A stretch of DNA of 64,000 bases from Apiosordaria backusii (Eukaryota; Ascomycota; Sordariomycetes; Sordariales; Lasiosphaeriaceae): assembly GCA_030549205.1 (NCBI GenBank), contig JAUKTV010000003.1, forward strand, positions 372,001-436,000. Reading direction: 5' to 3'. The notes below the pieces were generated by a model. That model did not search any database, was not told the origin of the DNA, and saw nothing but the letters and a program-made list of their open reading frames with translations. Positions 36,302 to 47,664 of this stretch are shown in pieces; position 1 is the first letter of the stretch; each line of letters begins with the position of its first letter. Position numbers and translations under genes: made by a program.

Positions 36302-38771
36302 TTAAGCCCGGCAGCCCTTGCACTTCCACTTCCTCCCCTGCTTCTTCGCCGCTTGCCTATCATCCACACAGCGGTCGTGCCACAGCCGGTTTTCGCATTG
36401 CTACCACCACCTGTTAGCCTCATCTCCAAGACAGCTCAAGCCAACAGAGAAACATACCTTATTCCCACAAACAACCATCTCGCTAACCGGCACCGCCTCC
36501 CCACACCCCACACAGCATCCCCCCGTCGTCCTCTTCCCCTTCTTCCCCCCTTCTCCCCATCCCCATTGATTCCCTCCCCATTCACCCCATTCTTCGCCCT
36601 CCTCTCTCTAGCCTCATTCAACAACCCTGTGCACTCCACCACCTCTCCCTCCCCCAGCACCCTCCTCGCCAGCAGCGTGCTAACATGCTTGCTAAACTCC
36701 TCCGCCCTCGCCTGCTTCTCCACCAGCCACCCCGCCTTCTCCTTGACGAACTGCAAGAAAGCCTTTGGCAGGTACTGTTGCGAAGAGATGTGTTTCCTTA
36801 GAATAAACGCGTCCCATTCTTGGAGATATTCTTTTTCTTCAAGATTCAAGTCAATAAAATCCTGCAGGGCTTCGCGGTGCTTGAGCAGGAGCCAGGCGTC
36901 GTCTATCGGGTACTGGGGGACTGGGGTGCCGGGTTCGAGGGGCACTTTGCTGTAGGGGTCGAAGAGGGGTTGCTTGGTCTTGGGGACTAACACGACTGGT
37001 TTGGTTGGCTTTTTGGGGGCGGGTTTCTACTCATGTTAGCTTCTTTTCTGTTTCTTTTGGCTGTGACATCATGATCGGGATGACAGAGCGATATGATAGC
37101 GATGATGGTGATGACAGCAATAGTGATGACGATGAAAGTGGTGAAGCGATATGAAATAAGTGCAGCCATAGACAAAAAAAAACCTACCGGCTGAGGCCTC
37201 GCCGGCTTCCCATTATCCACCACGCCCTTGTCATTGTCCGGTCCCAACCTCTGCTGGATCCAGCTCTCATCCCCGTTCACATACTTCTCCACGTCCAGCG
37301 GCTGCACCGGCAGACCAAGCTGATACACCTTAGGCCTGAGCGGACTGCCCGTGTTCTCGCTGTTTGCCTTGACCGTGACGCAGCACCCCAGCTTGGGTCG
37401 AATTTCAAAGTTGAACACATACTGAGGATGGCTCTGGTAGTGTGCCCGGAGCTGCATCAGATTGTCATTCTCGGCTGCGCAGACAATGCAGTTGAACTTC
37501 TCCATTTGTACCTGTTCCGGAGGTAGGAGGTACGTGATGATGTGCTCGTCCACTTGTTGGCTCGCCCCGTTTTCTACCGCTTCGCCAAATTTTCTCCGCT
37601 TCCTGGGCTCCTTCCCGACGGCCGTGTTCCACATCTGCCTGACATTGTAGTTGACGTTTTGTTTCGTGCGTCTCGACCTGTTAGGTGTCGTATCACCATC
37701 AGGTAGGAGCTCATCGGGAGTGTCGGGAAGTGAGCCCCCGTTGACCTGTCCGTTGAGGTCGCCATTTACAACCGGTGGAGGACGTCCATGGACGCCATTC
37801 AGCCCATTGATACCAACCACGCCATTGATCCCATTAAAGCCAGCAACACCATTGACAATCCCATTCGCCACCACCTTGTTGTGTCCGTATGGATCAAACG
37901 CCGTGATACAAGGAAGAACATCCTTGGTCTGCTCCCTCATAGTCTTTTGGGTGGATATGGCCGTCAACCAACGCACATCCACATCCATAATAAAGTTTGT
38001 GGCGATTTCGTGGCTGACATGCTTTTTGACCCTAAGCCGCATCGTCTTGCGGTGATTCTTGTTAAAAATATCCGCAATACTGGCGCTGAGCATCCATTGC
38101 CGTGGCGGCAACCCGCCACTGTTGTTACTATACAAGAGGTCCTCGTCGCTGACCGTGACGAGATCACGTGGTGGCCAGTTGGGGTCGCCAGCAGACTGAA
38201 GCTCGATAAGCACCGAGTAGGTGTTGGCCAGGCCAAACACGGCGTCGTCATCGCGTTCGAGGAAAATCTTGTCTTCTGGAATGTGAAAGGGTCTGATGGA
38301 ATAAAAACGCGCCATGGGCGACTGGCCAGCGGGGTTCTTGAAGACCTTGATGTCACAAACCTGACTGTCGACGTGGAGGACGACGGGGTGGTCGCCTTGA
38401 TACCCGGTGATGGTGAGCTTGCATCGAGCTTTGACCTGTGAGACATCTTTGATGTTTGGAGGGACGAGTCCGTTCATGATGCCGTTCTTCACCCGTGGAG
38501 AATCCTTGTGGCTGACCTTGAGGACCTCGATGCGAAGGCCACGCTTGGAGTTGCCATAGTCCTCGTAGAGAGGGAAGACATCGTGATCAGTCTCGATACG
38601 ACGACGTTTGGCGGCGCGCTGAGTATTGTCAGGCTGGTCGGTGAGCCTGTCAACCGAGTCGCGGGACTCTGATGAGGCCTTGTTGCCCATTTGGAGGTAG
38701 TCGTCGAATGCCCTCTTCCAATTCCGATGCAGATACGGAAGGCTACGGGCGCGAGGTTTTGTAGTCGTCAT
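36302..38771 (-). CDS. SUZ12: Su(z)12-like Polycomb (PRC2) subunit with VEFS box and C-terminal PHD finger, one apparent frameshift
   Basis: PRC2 subunit needed for H3K27 methylation in fungi that keep the complex. Exon 1 is 37188-38771 (528 codons). Intron 1 is 37027-37187 (161 nt). Exon 2 is 36458-37026, intron 2 is 36401-36457 (57 nt; GCTAAC branch), and exon 3 is 36302-36400. Exon 1 ends with a C2H2 finger (Cys428, Cys431, His444, His448), in the order known for Su(z)12. Exon 2 holds the VEFS box (DDAWLLLKHREALQDF, EEKEYLQEWDAFI, FVKEKAGWLVEKQ). After it the frame shifts at a C6 run on the plus strand (36545-36550). With one added base, exons 2 and 3 read into a C4HC3 pattern: CVGC, then C-x4-C, H-x2-C and CKGC at the very end. 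The predicted length is 750 residues. The VEFS identity is strong; the PHD reading depends on the lesion being an error. Confidence 0.87.
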
Positions 38772-41700
38772 CGCTATTATATGGCATCAGCGCCTGAATG
38801 AAAGGGTGAAATGGATGAAAAGACGGTCAAGTGAAAGCGTCTTTGATGAAGATGATAATTGATGAAACCGATGGATAAAAAGGTGAGAGAAGGCTGCAGT
38901 ATCGTTGCTTCCCAGCCTGATTGGAGAAGGCGTGCTTGGTAGCTCTGAAAAGACTGACTAACCCGGGCCCAAGGGTAAAAAGGTGGAAGGGTGATGTGCA
39001 GATAAGAATTTACAAGTGATGATGGTGGTGAACAATGCCAATTGAAAAATGAATAGATTGAATTGCAAGAATGAGGAATGAGGTTCTGCTGAATGGTGGC
39101 GTGTGTGTGGTGTGGGAAGCAGCAGCAGGCTGGAGGCTGACCATAGAAAATGTGGGGAAATGCCGTCAACAGTGTGTGTACACATGTGTCTGGTCGCTGG
39201 TCCGTGGCGCTTGCCTTTGATATGAAAAAAGGGGGTGCATGGGATACCGTGCTTGAAACACCAAGAAAAGGGTCGTGATGGTTGTGAGTTTTTTGACAAG
39301 ACCCAGAGGGAGAGACAGCCTGGCGCTGCACTGATGCAGAACCACCTTTACTTGGACAGGAACTCCTGTACAAATCAAATCATGCATCTAAAACAGAGGC
39401 ATGGGCATGGGGAGTAATGAGACAGAGAGAAATGAACGCGTACCTGGTAAGCGAATGCAGACACAGCGAAAGCAGAGGAGAGATTCTACAACTTCGCGAT
39501 TGTGCCACCCAAAAAACCGTCGCGAGTCGTGGGGCCGAACACCGTGCTTTGCTCACTGAAATGGTTAGCGGCGTGTCGCGGTAGCAGGGTACTTGTGTGG
39601 TGGCGGGGTTGTGCCCGAGGTGGATGTACCCTGTTAACAGTCCTGGTCAACCTCTCCGAGACGGCCGATTTGACGCCAGCTTGATTGAAGATGACCCAAA
39701 TCACAAAGAATGGAATCAGGGGGATCGGGCTGTGAAGGGAGGGCTGCGTGATAATGGGGCTGCCAAATCATGCGGGGTACCTGTACAAGAGATCCCTGAA
39801 CTTTGTCTTGACGCCTTGTTGAATCTGCTACGATGACTCGGTTGCGCTCTTTGAAATGGTTTAAAAAAGAGGAATCAATGCTGCTTGGGTCCGAGTATCG
39901 TCTTGTCGCCTCAAATTTGGATGAAAAAGTCTGGGTTTATTGTCTTAAACTCTCTTTGTGGTGGTCTAACGTTGTTGTCCAGGCGGCTTGCCTAGCGCCT
40001 GCCGGCTGTCATTGGCAGCAATGGCTCTGAGGGGAACGGGATGAGGGTGGAAAATTCGTATCTGAGAGAAGAGTTGGGGTGAATTTTTTATGATTAAACA
40101 GATCTGGACGTCATGTCATGAAGCTAGTTGATAGAGCGAGGAGTTTAGGTTGGGTTGGCTGGAAGTGTCGGAATCTGCTTGGCCAGTGGCCGATGCTCGA
40201 CTACGAGGGTTAGACCGCCAGCAAGTGCAAAAAGCCCAGTGTAAAGCCAGCAACGAAGTATATTTGAATATCTAGGGATGGCGACTTGGTAGACCATCGG
40301 CCCGTTCTTGTGATCATCAGACCTTCTGGTCCAGTGTTGACGGCAATGGAAGGCCGAGGACATCATGCTTGAGCAGTGGCACAGCGGAGCCTTAAATCGA
40401 TGTATCAGAGATGGTTCATCAGCAACTCACCTCAGGGCAAAGATGGAGGACCAAAAGGCGGAATTTGCAGGAACAGCGGTCTGGATGAGCAATTGGGAAA
40501 GAGTCTTCATCAGAGCGTGGTGGAAATCAGGGCATCTTGTCTCCATGGAATTCGACATCCGTCCCACTAAGGTTGTTGCCGAGAGGGGTACCTGAAACGA
40601 AAACACCAATTTCCAAGAGATCTCAAGATAAAAGGTATTCCCCAGTTGTTTTGGTGAAGTTTGATTGCCTCGGTGGCTTGAATCGGTGTAAGTCATGATG
40701 GCTTGTGCTAGTGCGCCCCCAACGCCCCAAACCCTAGCCTCGTCTTGTCCGCGATAAAAATCAAACAAATCCACCACAGAACTTCAAACTTGAACAAAAT
40801 TGCATGGCAGACTGAAGGTATTCATGTTCAAGAATAGGTCGCCCTCGTTATCATGTTCTACCGGCTGTTTGAGTTGAGGAAATAATATCTGCGTTTCGTC
40901 AGCCCCCAGAAATGGACAAGTTTGGAGCGCTGAGGGTGCGGTGCGAGAGTTGATACAGACTCTTTTTATTAAGCATCAGATATTCAACTGTTTGAGAGGC
41001 CAGCTCGGTTATAATGCTATAAATCAGGGACTATATCACGACTACAACGCCCTTGATTCAACTTTGAGTGGCTCGCATTTTGTCGGCTGTTCATGCAACA
41101 AGCTTTCAATCAGAATGAGACCTGAACGCTGAAACCCTCAAGCCATTGCATCGTAGAGATGTGATTATTGCTGTACTTCTGAGGCCTTCTGGTACCCTAC
41201 CGCTTCTGGCGCGCGTTTGATTCGATGTCGGTGAGGTGAATAGAGGAGCGAATAGAGGAGCTTTTGATCTCGAATATCCCGTGGAGGTGGCTTGTAGGTT
41301 AGTTTGGACGACAGGTGCTCGATAGTTTTCCTTATATTATACTCATTACTATAGAAGTATGTGGCATAACATTAAGAGTTATGAATCCCCGTTCGTTCCG
41401 TCCATGGCCAGATCACTTGTTTCTTTCATGTCCAAGGAAAAACAGAGGCTCCTGAAAGGCTCCTGAGAGGCTCCCATGGTTTCATCAAGTTCCTAGCCAA
41501 CCTGGCAATCGATCAAACACCTTCTGGTCCTAGTCAGTATCCCTTGCCGAATCATAACACTTCCAGTGTCTCCTGGGGTGTGTAGCGGGCTAGATACGGC
41601 AAGCTGGCCGCTACACCACCTAGAAGGTAGACCATTGACTGATCTGTCAGACCAGTCCACCGGAGCCGTATACTAACCGCTACCACGTCACATCACACGC

Positions 41701-42997
41701 TATCCTGTGACAGGGTGAAAGCAATTCGACTCGATCATACATAGAGTACTGCGTTCTAGTATCAATCGGAAGTTAGCGCTCCAAGTTCTAGAAAAACGGA
41801 GAGACACACACACACGGTTGCTGCCACGAGCCTGTGGTGGGCCTACAGAAACAGCTTATAACCACTAATCTGGTTGCAAGTTATCGGACTTACAATTAGA
41901 CACCCTTTTGAGAGGAGTATGCTTGGCATAGTGGTTTAGGCTTGCGCTTGGTCACAGTTGCTAGGGGATCTGAATCAACTTCATAACGTACCTCACAACA
42001 TGATACCAGTACCCTGAGCTTGCAGTAGAACACTCGTGGCATCTTTTCCAACAAAATCTTATTGCCCCTCAAGATTCCCGGGGCAGTAAACCAACTGTAT
42101 GTCAGGAGTGAGCTCAGGCAGGTTTTTTGCTCGAGTTCGCCGAGATGGAGAGAAACTTCTGGTTCGGAGCGCCGTGATTCTCATATGCTCAAGCTACATC
42201 CCATTCATACCATATAATCTTCCTTGGGGTATTCGGCGCCTTCCGTAGATGGAGAACGCCAGTCGTCAACACTGTCTTGTAGTGAGTTAGCCTACAAGAC
42301 TTATTCACCCCGAGAGAACCCAAACAGGGTGGCCTGGCACCTACCGTCAAGGCCAGAGTAGCGCCCTAACGAAAACCATGTATCTGCTTTGAGGATTATC
42401 CATGCCATCCTATCATATAGTTAGGGGTACGAGACTTGGATAGAGAAACTACCTGTTCCGTCACTGCTGTTATCTTCGCCAAACTGAACTTTGGGTTGCC
42501 ACAGAAAAGTTCTTTCGGGTCGGAGGGAATCTTCGGTAGGTACCTACCTATGTAGATGTACACCCCCGGAATAGAATCATGGAGCTCACCCTGGATCGTA
42601 TCACCGCTGACCTGCACCTTAAAATGGAACGTCGTTAAGTTGGAAGTAAGGTACCTGTGACTTAATTCGGTGCACAAGTACTCATGTCATTAACCTAGCG
42701 GAGCATATGCCTCGGTCCCGGTCTCCCTGTAAAGGAAGGGGCAGTCCACCAGAAACCAGGCAACAACCATGAAACTGGCAGGAACCATCACCCACCGAGA
42801 CATCTAAGACCTGCTGAGCAGAATATCACACCTCATGAGAGAAAGAACATTTCGCAAATTATTTCCATTCACAAGGCCTACACTAACACAAGGTAGTTGT
42901 AACCCAACATGAACATCAACCCCCTCCATCCCCCCAGATGCGTGTTCATCCTTCCGTCCCCCAATCATCTATATGATATGTACTGTCTTTCGGTTCC
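38772..42997. other. Gene-poor 4.2 kb gap
   Basis: No confident gene. The first 700 bases are probably the Su(z)12 leader and promoter. A possible two-exon membrane-protein remnant lies at 40145-40600 (minus). The 41200-42100 part has features of decayed repeats: a 9-bp inverted repeat at 41580-41616, an A-box/B-box-like relic near 41925-41990 and short tandem duplications at 41241-41264. A GGTAGGTACCTACC palindrome lies at about 42536-42549. Confidence 0.45.
40145..40604 (-). CDS. Possible membrane-protein gene fragment, two exons
   Basis: Two adjacent minus-strand frames join through a consensus donor (GTGAGT just below 40437) and an AAG acceptor just above 40368, in matching phase. The joined piece has two hydrophobic segments, one around SQLLIQTAVPANSAFWSSIF and one around WLYTGLFALAGGLTLVV. 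A TAA stop ends it at 40145. No start codon or upstream exons could be defined with confidence, so it may be a remnant or a chance arrangement. I do not recognise the family. Confidence 0.2.
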
Positions 42998-43330
42998 CTA
43001 TACCACCCCCCATCTGGTCTGTCCTTTGTGCCCCCAGCTCCCATCGTAGGTCTGTATCAGCCCCCCCATTAGTTCTGTTGTGTTTTCTCCCATCATGGGG
43101 TGAATCGCCCAATTATTGTACGCCTCCCTGACAAAGTGTGTAAGTATATAAGTAGCAGCAAAAGCAATCAAGCCAATCCCCTGAAATGCCCACCGTTGTC
43201 CAGCACCAAGCCGACTCATCAACTTCTGAGTCGGAGCCCACAAACGCCTCCATAGATATGCATGAATCAACCCGAAGAACAAAACAAAAGCCCTCGTAAA
43301 AGACAAAGGAAAAGAAAGAAAAAGAAGCAT
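42998..43330 (-). CDS. Small hypothetical membrane protein, 5' structure uncertain
   Basis: A 110-codon frame with two hydrophobic stretches (residues 1-24, and FQGIGLIAFAATYILTHF) and a polar, Trp/Gly-rich tail that looks like coding sequence. The first 12 codons are pyrimidine-rich on the coding strand and could instead be a polypyrimidine tract before an acceptor near 43296. In that case further exons would lie towards 43530, where the segment MGWLNSGEKGGLLDNLG is suggestive. I do not recognise the family. Confidence 0.35.
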   Translation of the reverse strand: MLLFLSFPLSFTRAFVLFFGLIHAYLWRRLWAPTQKLMSRLGAGQRWAFQGIGLIAFAATYILTHFVREAYNNWAIHPMMGENTTELMGGLIQTYDGSWGHKGQTRWGVV

Positions 43331-43523
43331 GAATCTATAGTAAACCCCCCATACCAGATGCTAGCCAGCGCGCATAGGTTCTGGGTACCTAGATTATCAA
43401 GCAAACCACCTTTCTCGCCAGAATTGAGCCAGCCCATCTGCACAATAGCAAAGTTAATCACCAAGCAAACCGCCCTTCTCACCAACCTTGTACCAGCCCA
43501 TATGCATCACCAACCCAGCCCAA

Positions 43524-45842
43524 TCACCAAGCATACCCCTCATCCTCCCCATCGCCATCCCCATCCCAATCCTCATCACTCTCATCCCCCTCACTTCCCT
43601 CATCCACAAAATCATTCATGCTATACGGCATAGCAACCGGCTTCCCATTATCCAGCACAACCTCCACCCTGTCGCACATGCCATGCCTGAACAACTTCAC
43701 TTCTTCCTTCACCTCCTCCTCTTTATCCACCACCATATCCTCCTCCTCCTCCGGCTCATCTGCATCTGGCATGAGATCATCATCATCCGTATCCGGCTCC
43801 GCATACGAAAACCCCCCCTGAACCCCACCCCTCAGATCCCGACCAACACTACTAGCCCGACTCGAAGGATTGGAATACTGCTCCGCGATCCTGCTGCTCC
43901 TCCTCGACGGGCTGTCAGCCGCATCTGTACTCCCCGCTTTGCGAGCTTTCTTGACCGAGGCCGACAGAGGAGGAGTGGTCTGAACCGGCGGCGCACGAAG
44001 GGAGGTGATGCCAGTGTCATCGTTGAAATCATCCCTCAAAAACACATTCTTGAGGGTGTTACTCCACTTATCCCTGAAATCTGACCTCCTCTGATACGGC
44101 ACGTCGAGCATGACCTTCAGGTCGATCTCCCTTATTTTGAGGAGATTAGGCGCGCTGTCGACCAACGACTGGAAAAAGACGTCAGCTGCCTCGGCGGTCC
44201 AATGCTTGAAATCTTTGAGCTCAAGGCTAGCAAGGCTTGTAGGCCAGATGGGCGCGTTGTCAAACCGCTGGAGTAGATCGCAGGTAGGGATAATGTTGCG
44301 GTATCCGAGCTCGATTTGGGCGATTATTTTAAAGTCCATGTGCAATGAATGAAGCTGGGGGCAGGCAGTTCCGAGAATGGTAAGCCAGGAGAGGGATAGA
44401 GCGCGGTTGTGGCGGAGGGTTAAGCTTTTAATGCGGTGTCCGTGGGATAAAAGGAAACCGGCCAAGTCGTCGTCTGTGACTTCGCAGCAATTGATAAGGT
44501 CGAGGGCCTTGAGGTTCTTGGGTAACTTGGAAAGAAGCCGGTCGTCGACTGCGTTAGAGTACTCAAAGACAACGTGCTCCAACACCGGGAGGGCCGAGAT
44601 GACATCAGCGATGCTGTCGATGAAGGCATTGTCGCGCATCAGTAACTCGGCGTCGTCATCCCTGGATGTAGCCTCGAGAGAAGGCAGTTGATAGTTGAGA
44701 AAGGTAAGCTTCTTCAAGCTGGATAATTGATTCTGGTGAAACTTTTTGATGTCGGAAAACTCAATGGAATGTTCTGTGAACCGCCGATTCCAACGCCACT
44801 CGCTCAGCCTTGCTCTTGACTCTTCCAAGCCCTCAAAAATCTGGTGGGGGTATCGCCAGCGCAGGTTGCTGCCCATGTCCCGCATCACAGGGTCATCCTT
44901 CCAGTTGTAAAGCTCGAGTGCCTTGAGACGAGGCAGGTGGCCGATCAGCGACACCCAGTTCAGGGCCACGCCCTTGTGGAGCTTGGACGCGATCTCGTTG
45001 ACATCGATGCAGAGCCTCTCAATCTTGACCCTGTAATTGAATAACGTGGTCGCCGGGTCTTTGTCGAGGAGCCGCATCAGGTTGTGTGCCATACCTCTTG
45101 TAGCCAGTGGGGGACGACGGTACATGGCTGTCAAAGCGGGCTCCGCAAATGCTCGACAAGTCGTACTCGCCGACAGGAGCCATTTTGCACGATGAGAGTC
45201 CTCCAATGAGGACGAGGCATCTTCAAGAACTTGGACCCAAACAAAATAGGGCAAACTGGCCCAGTCGGGGATGAATATATCGTTAGATGTCGATTCAGCC
45301 TTTTCCTCAGGGGTCACTGCTTCCTTCGGCTTGATGACCAGCTGACCAGCACGTAAAGTCTGCCTGGTGGGGGTCTGCTTTCTCCGTTTGGCAGATCGAG
45401 GGTTGGTTTTGCGGGGGCTGCCAGTGTGTTCAGCCACAAGGCTCAGGGTTTCGAGGCTAGCGTAGTGGTCGTCTGTGTCACCATCGCTTTCATCATTGTA
45501 AAAGCCCGAGGAGTGGCGGGTCCGTTTAGATCGACGAGTGCTTGTTGAAGCATTTGGTGACACAGATCTCTTATTGTGCGACCCGGCAGGTGTTCTGAAC
45601 GGGAGTGATGTGGGTAGTGGCGGTGATACACGGCCGGTAGTTGTATTTGTCCGTGCCGAAGAGGCCAAACTCCTGGTTACCCGGCTCGCGGCGGCGTGGA
45701 GATCACGGGCTTCACTTGACGAAGCACCCTGGACACCGGCATCTTGGCGCGGAGTTCGAGGCCGCAAGCTCCGGCGCAATACCGGCGATGTAGCGAATCC
45801 AGGTGTATTAGACACCACCACACCACCGTTGCGAGTCTTCAT
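43524..45842 (-). CDS. F-box/leucine-rich-repeat-like nuclear protein
   Basis: A single open frame. The start is chosen at 45842 (MKTRNGGVVV); the frame continues upstream to an ATG at 46130, but those 96 residues look non-conserved. The protein has 772 residues. Residues 1-190 are Ser/Thr/Arg-rich with KRRKQTP-type basic clusters. An F-box-like helical segment follows (DWASLPYFVWVQVLEDAS, STTCRAFAEPALTAMYRRPP). Then come irregular leucine-rich repeats (LPRLKALELYNW, LPKNLKALDLINC, HRIKSLTLRHN, LASLELKDF). The final 130 residues are strongly acidic. Such proteins usually act as SCF ubiquitin-ligase adaptors, but the F-box match is weak and the substrate is unknown. Confidence 0.75.
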   Translation of the reverse strand: MKTRNGGVVVSNTPGFATSPVLRRSLRPRTPRQDAGVQGASSSEARDLHAAASRVTRSLASSARTNTTTGRVSPPLPTSLPFRTPAGSHNKRSVSPNASTSTRRSKRTRHSSGFYNDESDGDTDDHYASLETLSLVAEHTGSPRKTNPRSAKRRKQTPTRQTLRAGQLVIKPKEAVTPEEKAESTSNDIFIPDWASLPYFVWVQVLEDASSSLEDSHRAKWLLSASTTCRAFAEPALTAMYRRPPLATRGMAHNLMRLLDKDPATTLFNYRVKIERLCIDVNEIASKLHKGVALNWVSLIGHLPRLKALELYNWKDDPVMRDMGSNLRWRYPHQIFEGLEESRARLSEWRWNRRFTEHSIEFSDIKKFHQNQLSSLKKLTFLNYQLPSLEATSRDDDAELLMRDNAFIDSIADVISALPVLEHVVFEYSNAVDDRLLSKLPKNLKALDLINCCEVTDDDLAGFLLSHGHRIKSLTLRHNRALSLSWLTILGTACPQLHSLHMDFKIIAQIELGYRNIIPTCDLLQRFDNAPIWPTSLASLELKDFKHWTAEAADVFFQSLVDSAPNLLKIREIDLKVMLDVPYQRRSDFRDKWSNTLKNVFLRDDFNDDTGITSLRAPPVQTTPPLSASVKKARKAGSTDAADSPSRRSSRIAEQYSNPSSRASSVGRDLRGGVQGGFSYAEPDTDDDDLMPDADEPEEEEDMVVDKEEEVKEEVKLFRHGMCDRVEVVLDNGKPVAMPYSMNDFVDEGSEGDESDEDWDGDGDGEDEGYAW

Positions 45843-46383
45843 AGTGAATCTGGGAGAGTGACCATCTAAGGGGAAGGACACAGCGACACAACTTTTGTCG
45901 AGTGCAAAATTGGACGCTGCAGAGGCAAGAAAGTGCAAGTCGCAGTCGAAGGTTGAAAGAAAGAGATCGGAAGTGGGCCGTCCTGTGAGCTGTGAATGGT
46001 TGACTTGCTCACCTTTCAAACCTTGGCCGGCAGGTGGGGCACAAGCTTTGCACAAGCTTTGGTGCAAGTGAGCTCGGACCCACCTCTTTGCCAGCTTCTC
46101 AACGAAACCAGGGTTAGGGTTATTGGACACATCACTTCATTTCATGTTAATCTCAACATACTTGTTGCGTGATCACAGTGACAGGAGAACATTAAAGGGC
46201 GAATCATATTATAATAGTATTTCCTGAGTTCATGTACTCAAAGCCGCTCAAGACTCTTCGCTTATTGCCTGCTGGCTTCTCTATGCGCTATAGCAGTTTG
46301 CCTCCTGTTCCCATTCCCAAACCCTGAACCCCAAACGCCAAAGTAATGCACTGGTTGAATCGACTCCTTCCGCTACTCATCAT
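45843..46383. other. Intergenic, LRR protein / UFD1
   Basis: About 540 bases between two minus-strand genes, holding the promoter of the LRR-like gene. An open extension of its frame reaches 46130. Otherwise nothing is seen. Confidence 0.45.
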
Positions 46384-47664
46384 TTAACGGACTTCCTTGC
46401 CGTCTAGCCTCCTCCCCTTGGTCTCCTCCGGCTTCTTCTCGACTTCGGGCTTCTCCTCGTCCTCTGGGTTCTTGACCACTCCGCGCAATGTCTGTCCTTG
46501 GCCAGCAAAGTGAGGCTGCTTGGCGTTCGCCGCTTCTCTCTCCTTGTCCGCAGCTGTCTTGACAGGCTTGATCTCATACCCCAGAAATAGCTTATTGGGT
46601 GGCAGACGCAACGGTGCGGGACCGTTGTTCTTTCTCTTGGGTAGCGCAGCATTACTGGCATTAGCCGATGTACCAGCCACCGGAGTCGCCGGCTTTGGTG
46701 TTGACGCCTTACTGCCCTTCTTGCTCAGCCTGTTACCCTCACCAGCAAAGTTGCCGATCATAGCGGCAACTGCGCTGGGTGCGATGGCACCGTAGTTGAT
46801 GGCTTGCGCCATGGTCCCTTGGCTGTGCATCAGACCTCCAGGGGCCACTCCACCAGCACCCCTAACACTATGCGGAGTGCTTGTGCCGCTTCCTCGTGGC
46901 TGTCTCTCAGGCTCAACATAACCTACTGGTGGGGCAAAGTCCACGCTGACATCGGTTTCTATCATGCAGACACCCATCTTTGCCGTCTCGGGCTTGACCT
47001 CTAATACAGCCATGTCGTAGATTTCATCGTTGTATTCAAAGTTGAAAACGTCACCCTTTGTCAGAGTGGCAAAGTTGCGGAAGGCCTTCTCAAGGACGGC
47101 GCGTGGATCGCTGATTTCGAGGAAGTTGACTGACTGGGGCTGCAGCTTGACCAGTTTGGCGAGCTCGAGAGAGGTGGTCTTGACTTGAATCATATCGCCG
47201 ACGTCAAGTTGGAGGGTTTGCATCATCTAATACGAGTTAGCACTCGACTCTCTTGCAAACAACTTGTAGCAGACGTACCCATTGCGGAATGTAGGCTCTT
47301 CCCTCCTCGGCCACGAACTCCAGCACACCGGCATGTGTGTGCTTTCCCTTCTCTCCGTTGATCAACTCCAGCATGATAGGCCACTGGACATGTAACCTCG
47401 AGACTTTGTCGAGGGCTGAGGGAGGGAGGAAGATCTTGGAGCCGTAGTTGAGCTCGGGTCGTTCGGCGCCGGGGGCCATGATCAAGGGGTAGCAGCGATA
47501 ATATTCATCGAAGCGCTGCACGCGCGGTGCTCTACCACCGCCTCCTGGACCACCCCAAAGGTTGAACTGTTGCGAATGAGACATTAGCGAGATGGTCTTG
47601 GAGGATATCTTGGCGGGGTGGTGATATCTAAGAGCTGCTGAGGGTGCAAGGATGAGCTTACCAT
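46384..47664 (-). CDS. UFD1: Ubiquitin fusion degradation protein 1
   Basis: Cofactor that with Npl4 recruits Cdc48/p97 to ubiquitinated substrates. The Ufd1 double-psi barrel is plain: QRFDEYYRCYPL, GSKIFLPPSALDKVSRL, WPIMLELIN, VLEFVAEEGRAYIPQW and then MMQTLQLDVGD. Intron 2 is 47227-47278 (52 nt). The best 5' model puts an ATG alone in exon 1 (47662-47664), then an intron 47567-47661 (95 nt; GTAAGC donor, GCTAAT branch, CAACAG acceptor), so the protein starts MFNLWGG and has 377 residues. An in-frame ATG at 47584 inside that intron is the unspliced alternative. The C-terminal third has conserved LFLGYEIKPV and a Lys/Glu-rich tail. The gene is divergent from Lin1. Confidence 0.92.
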
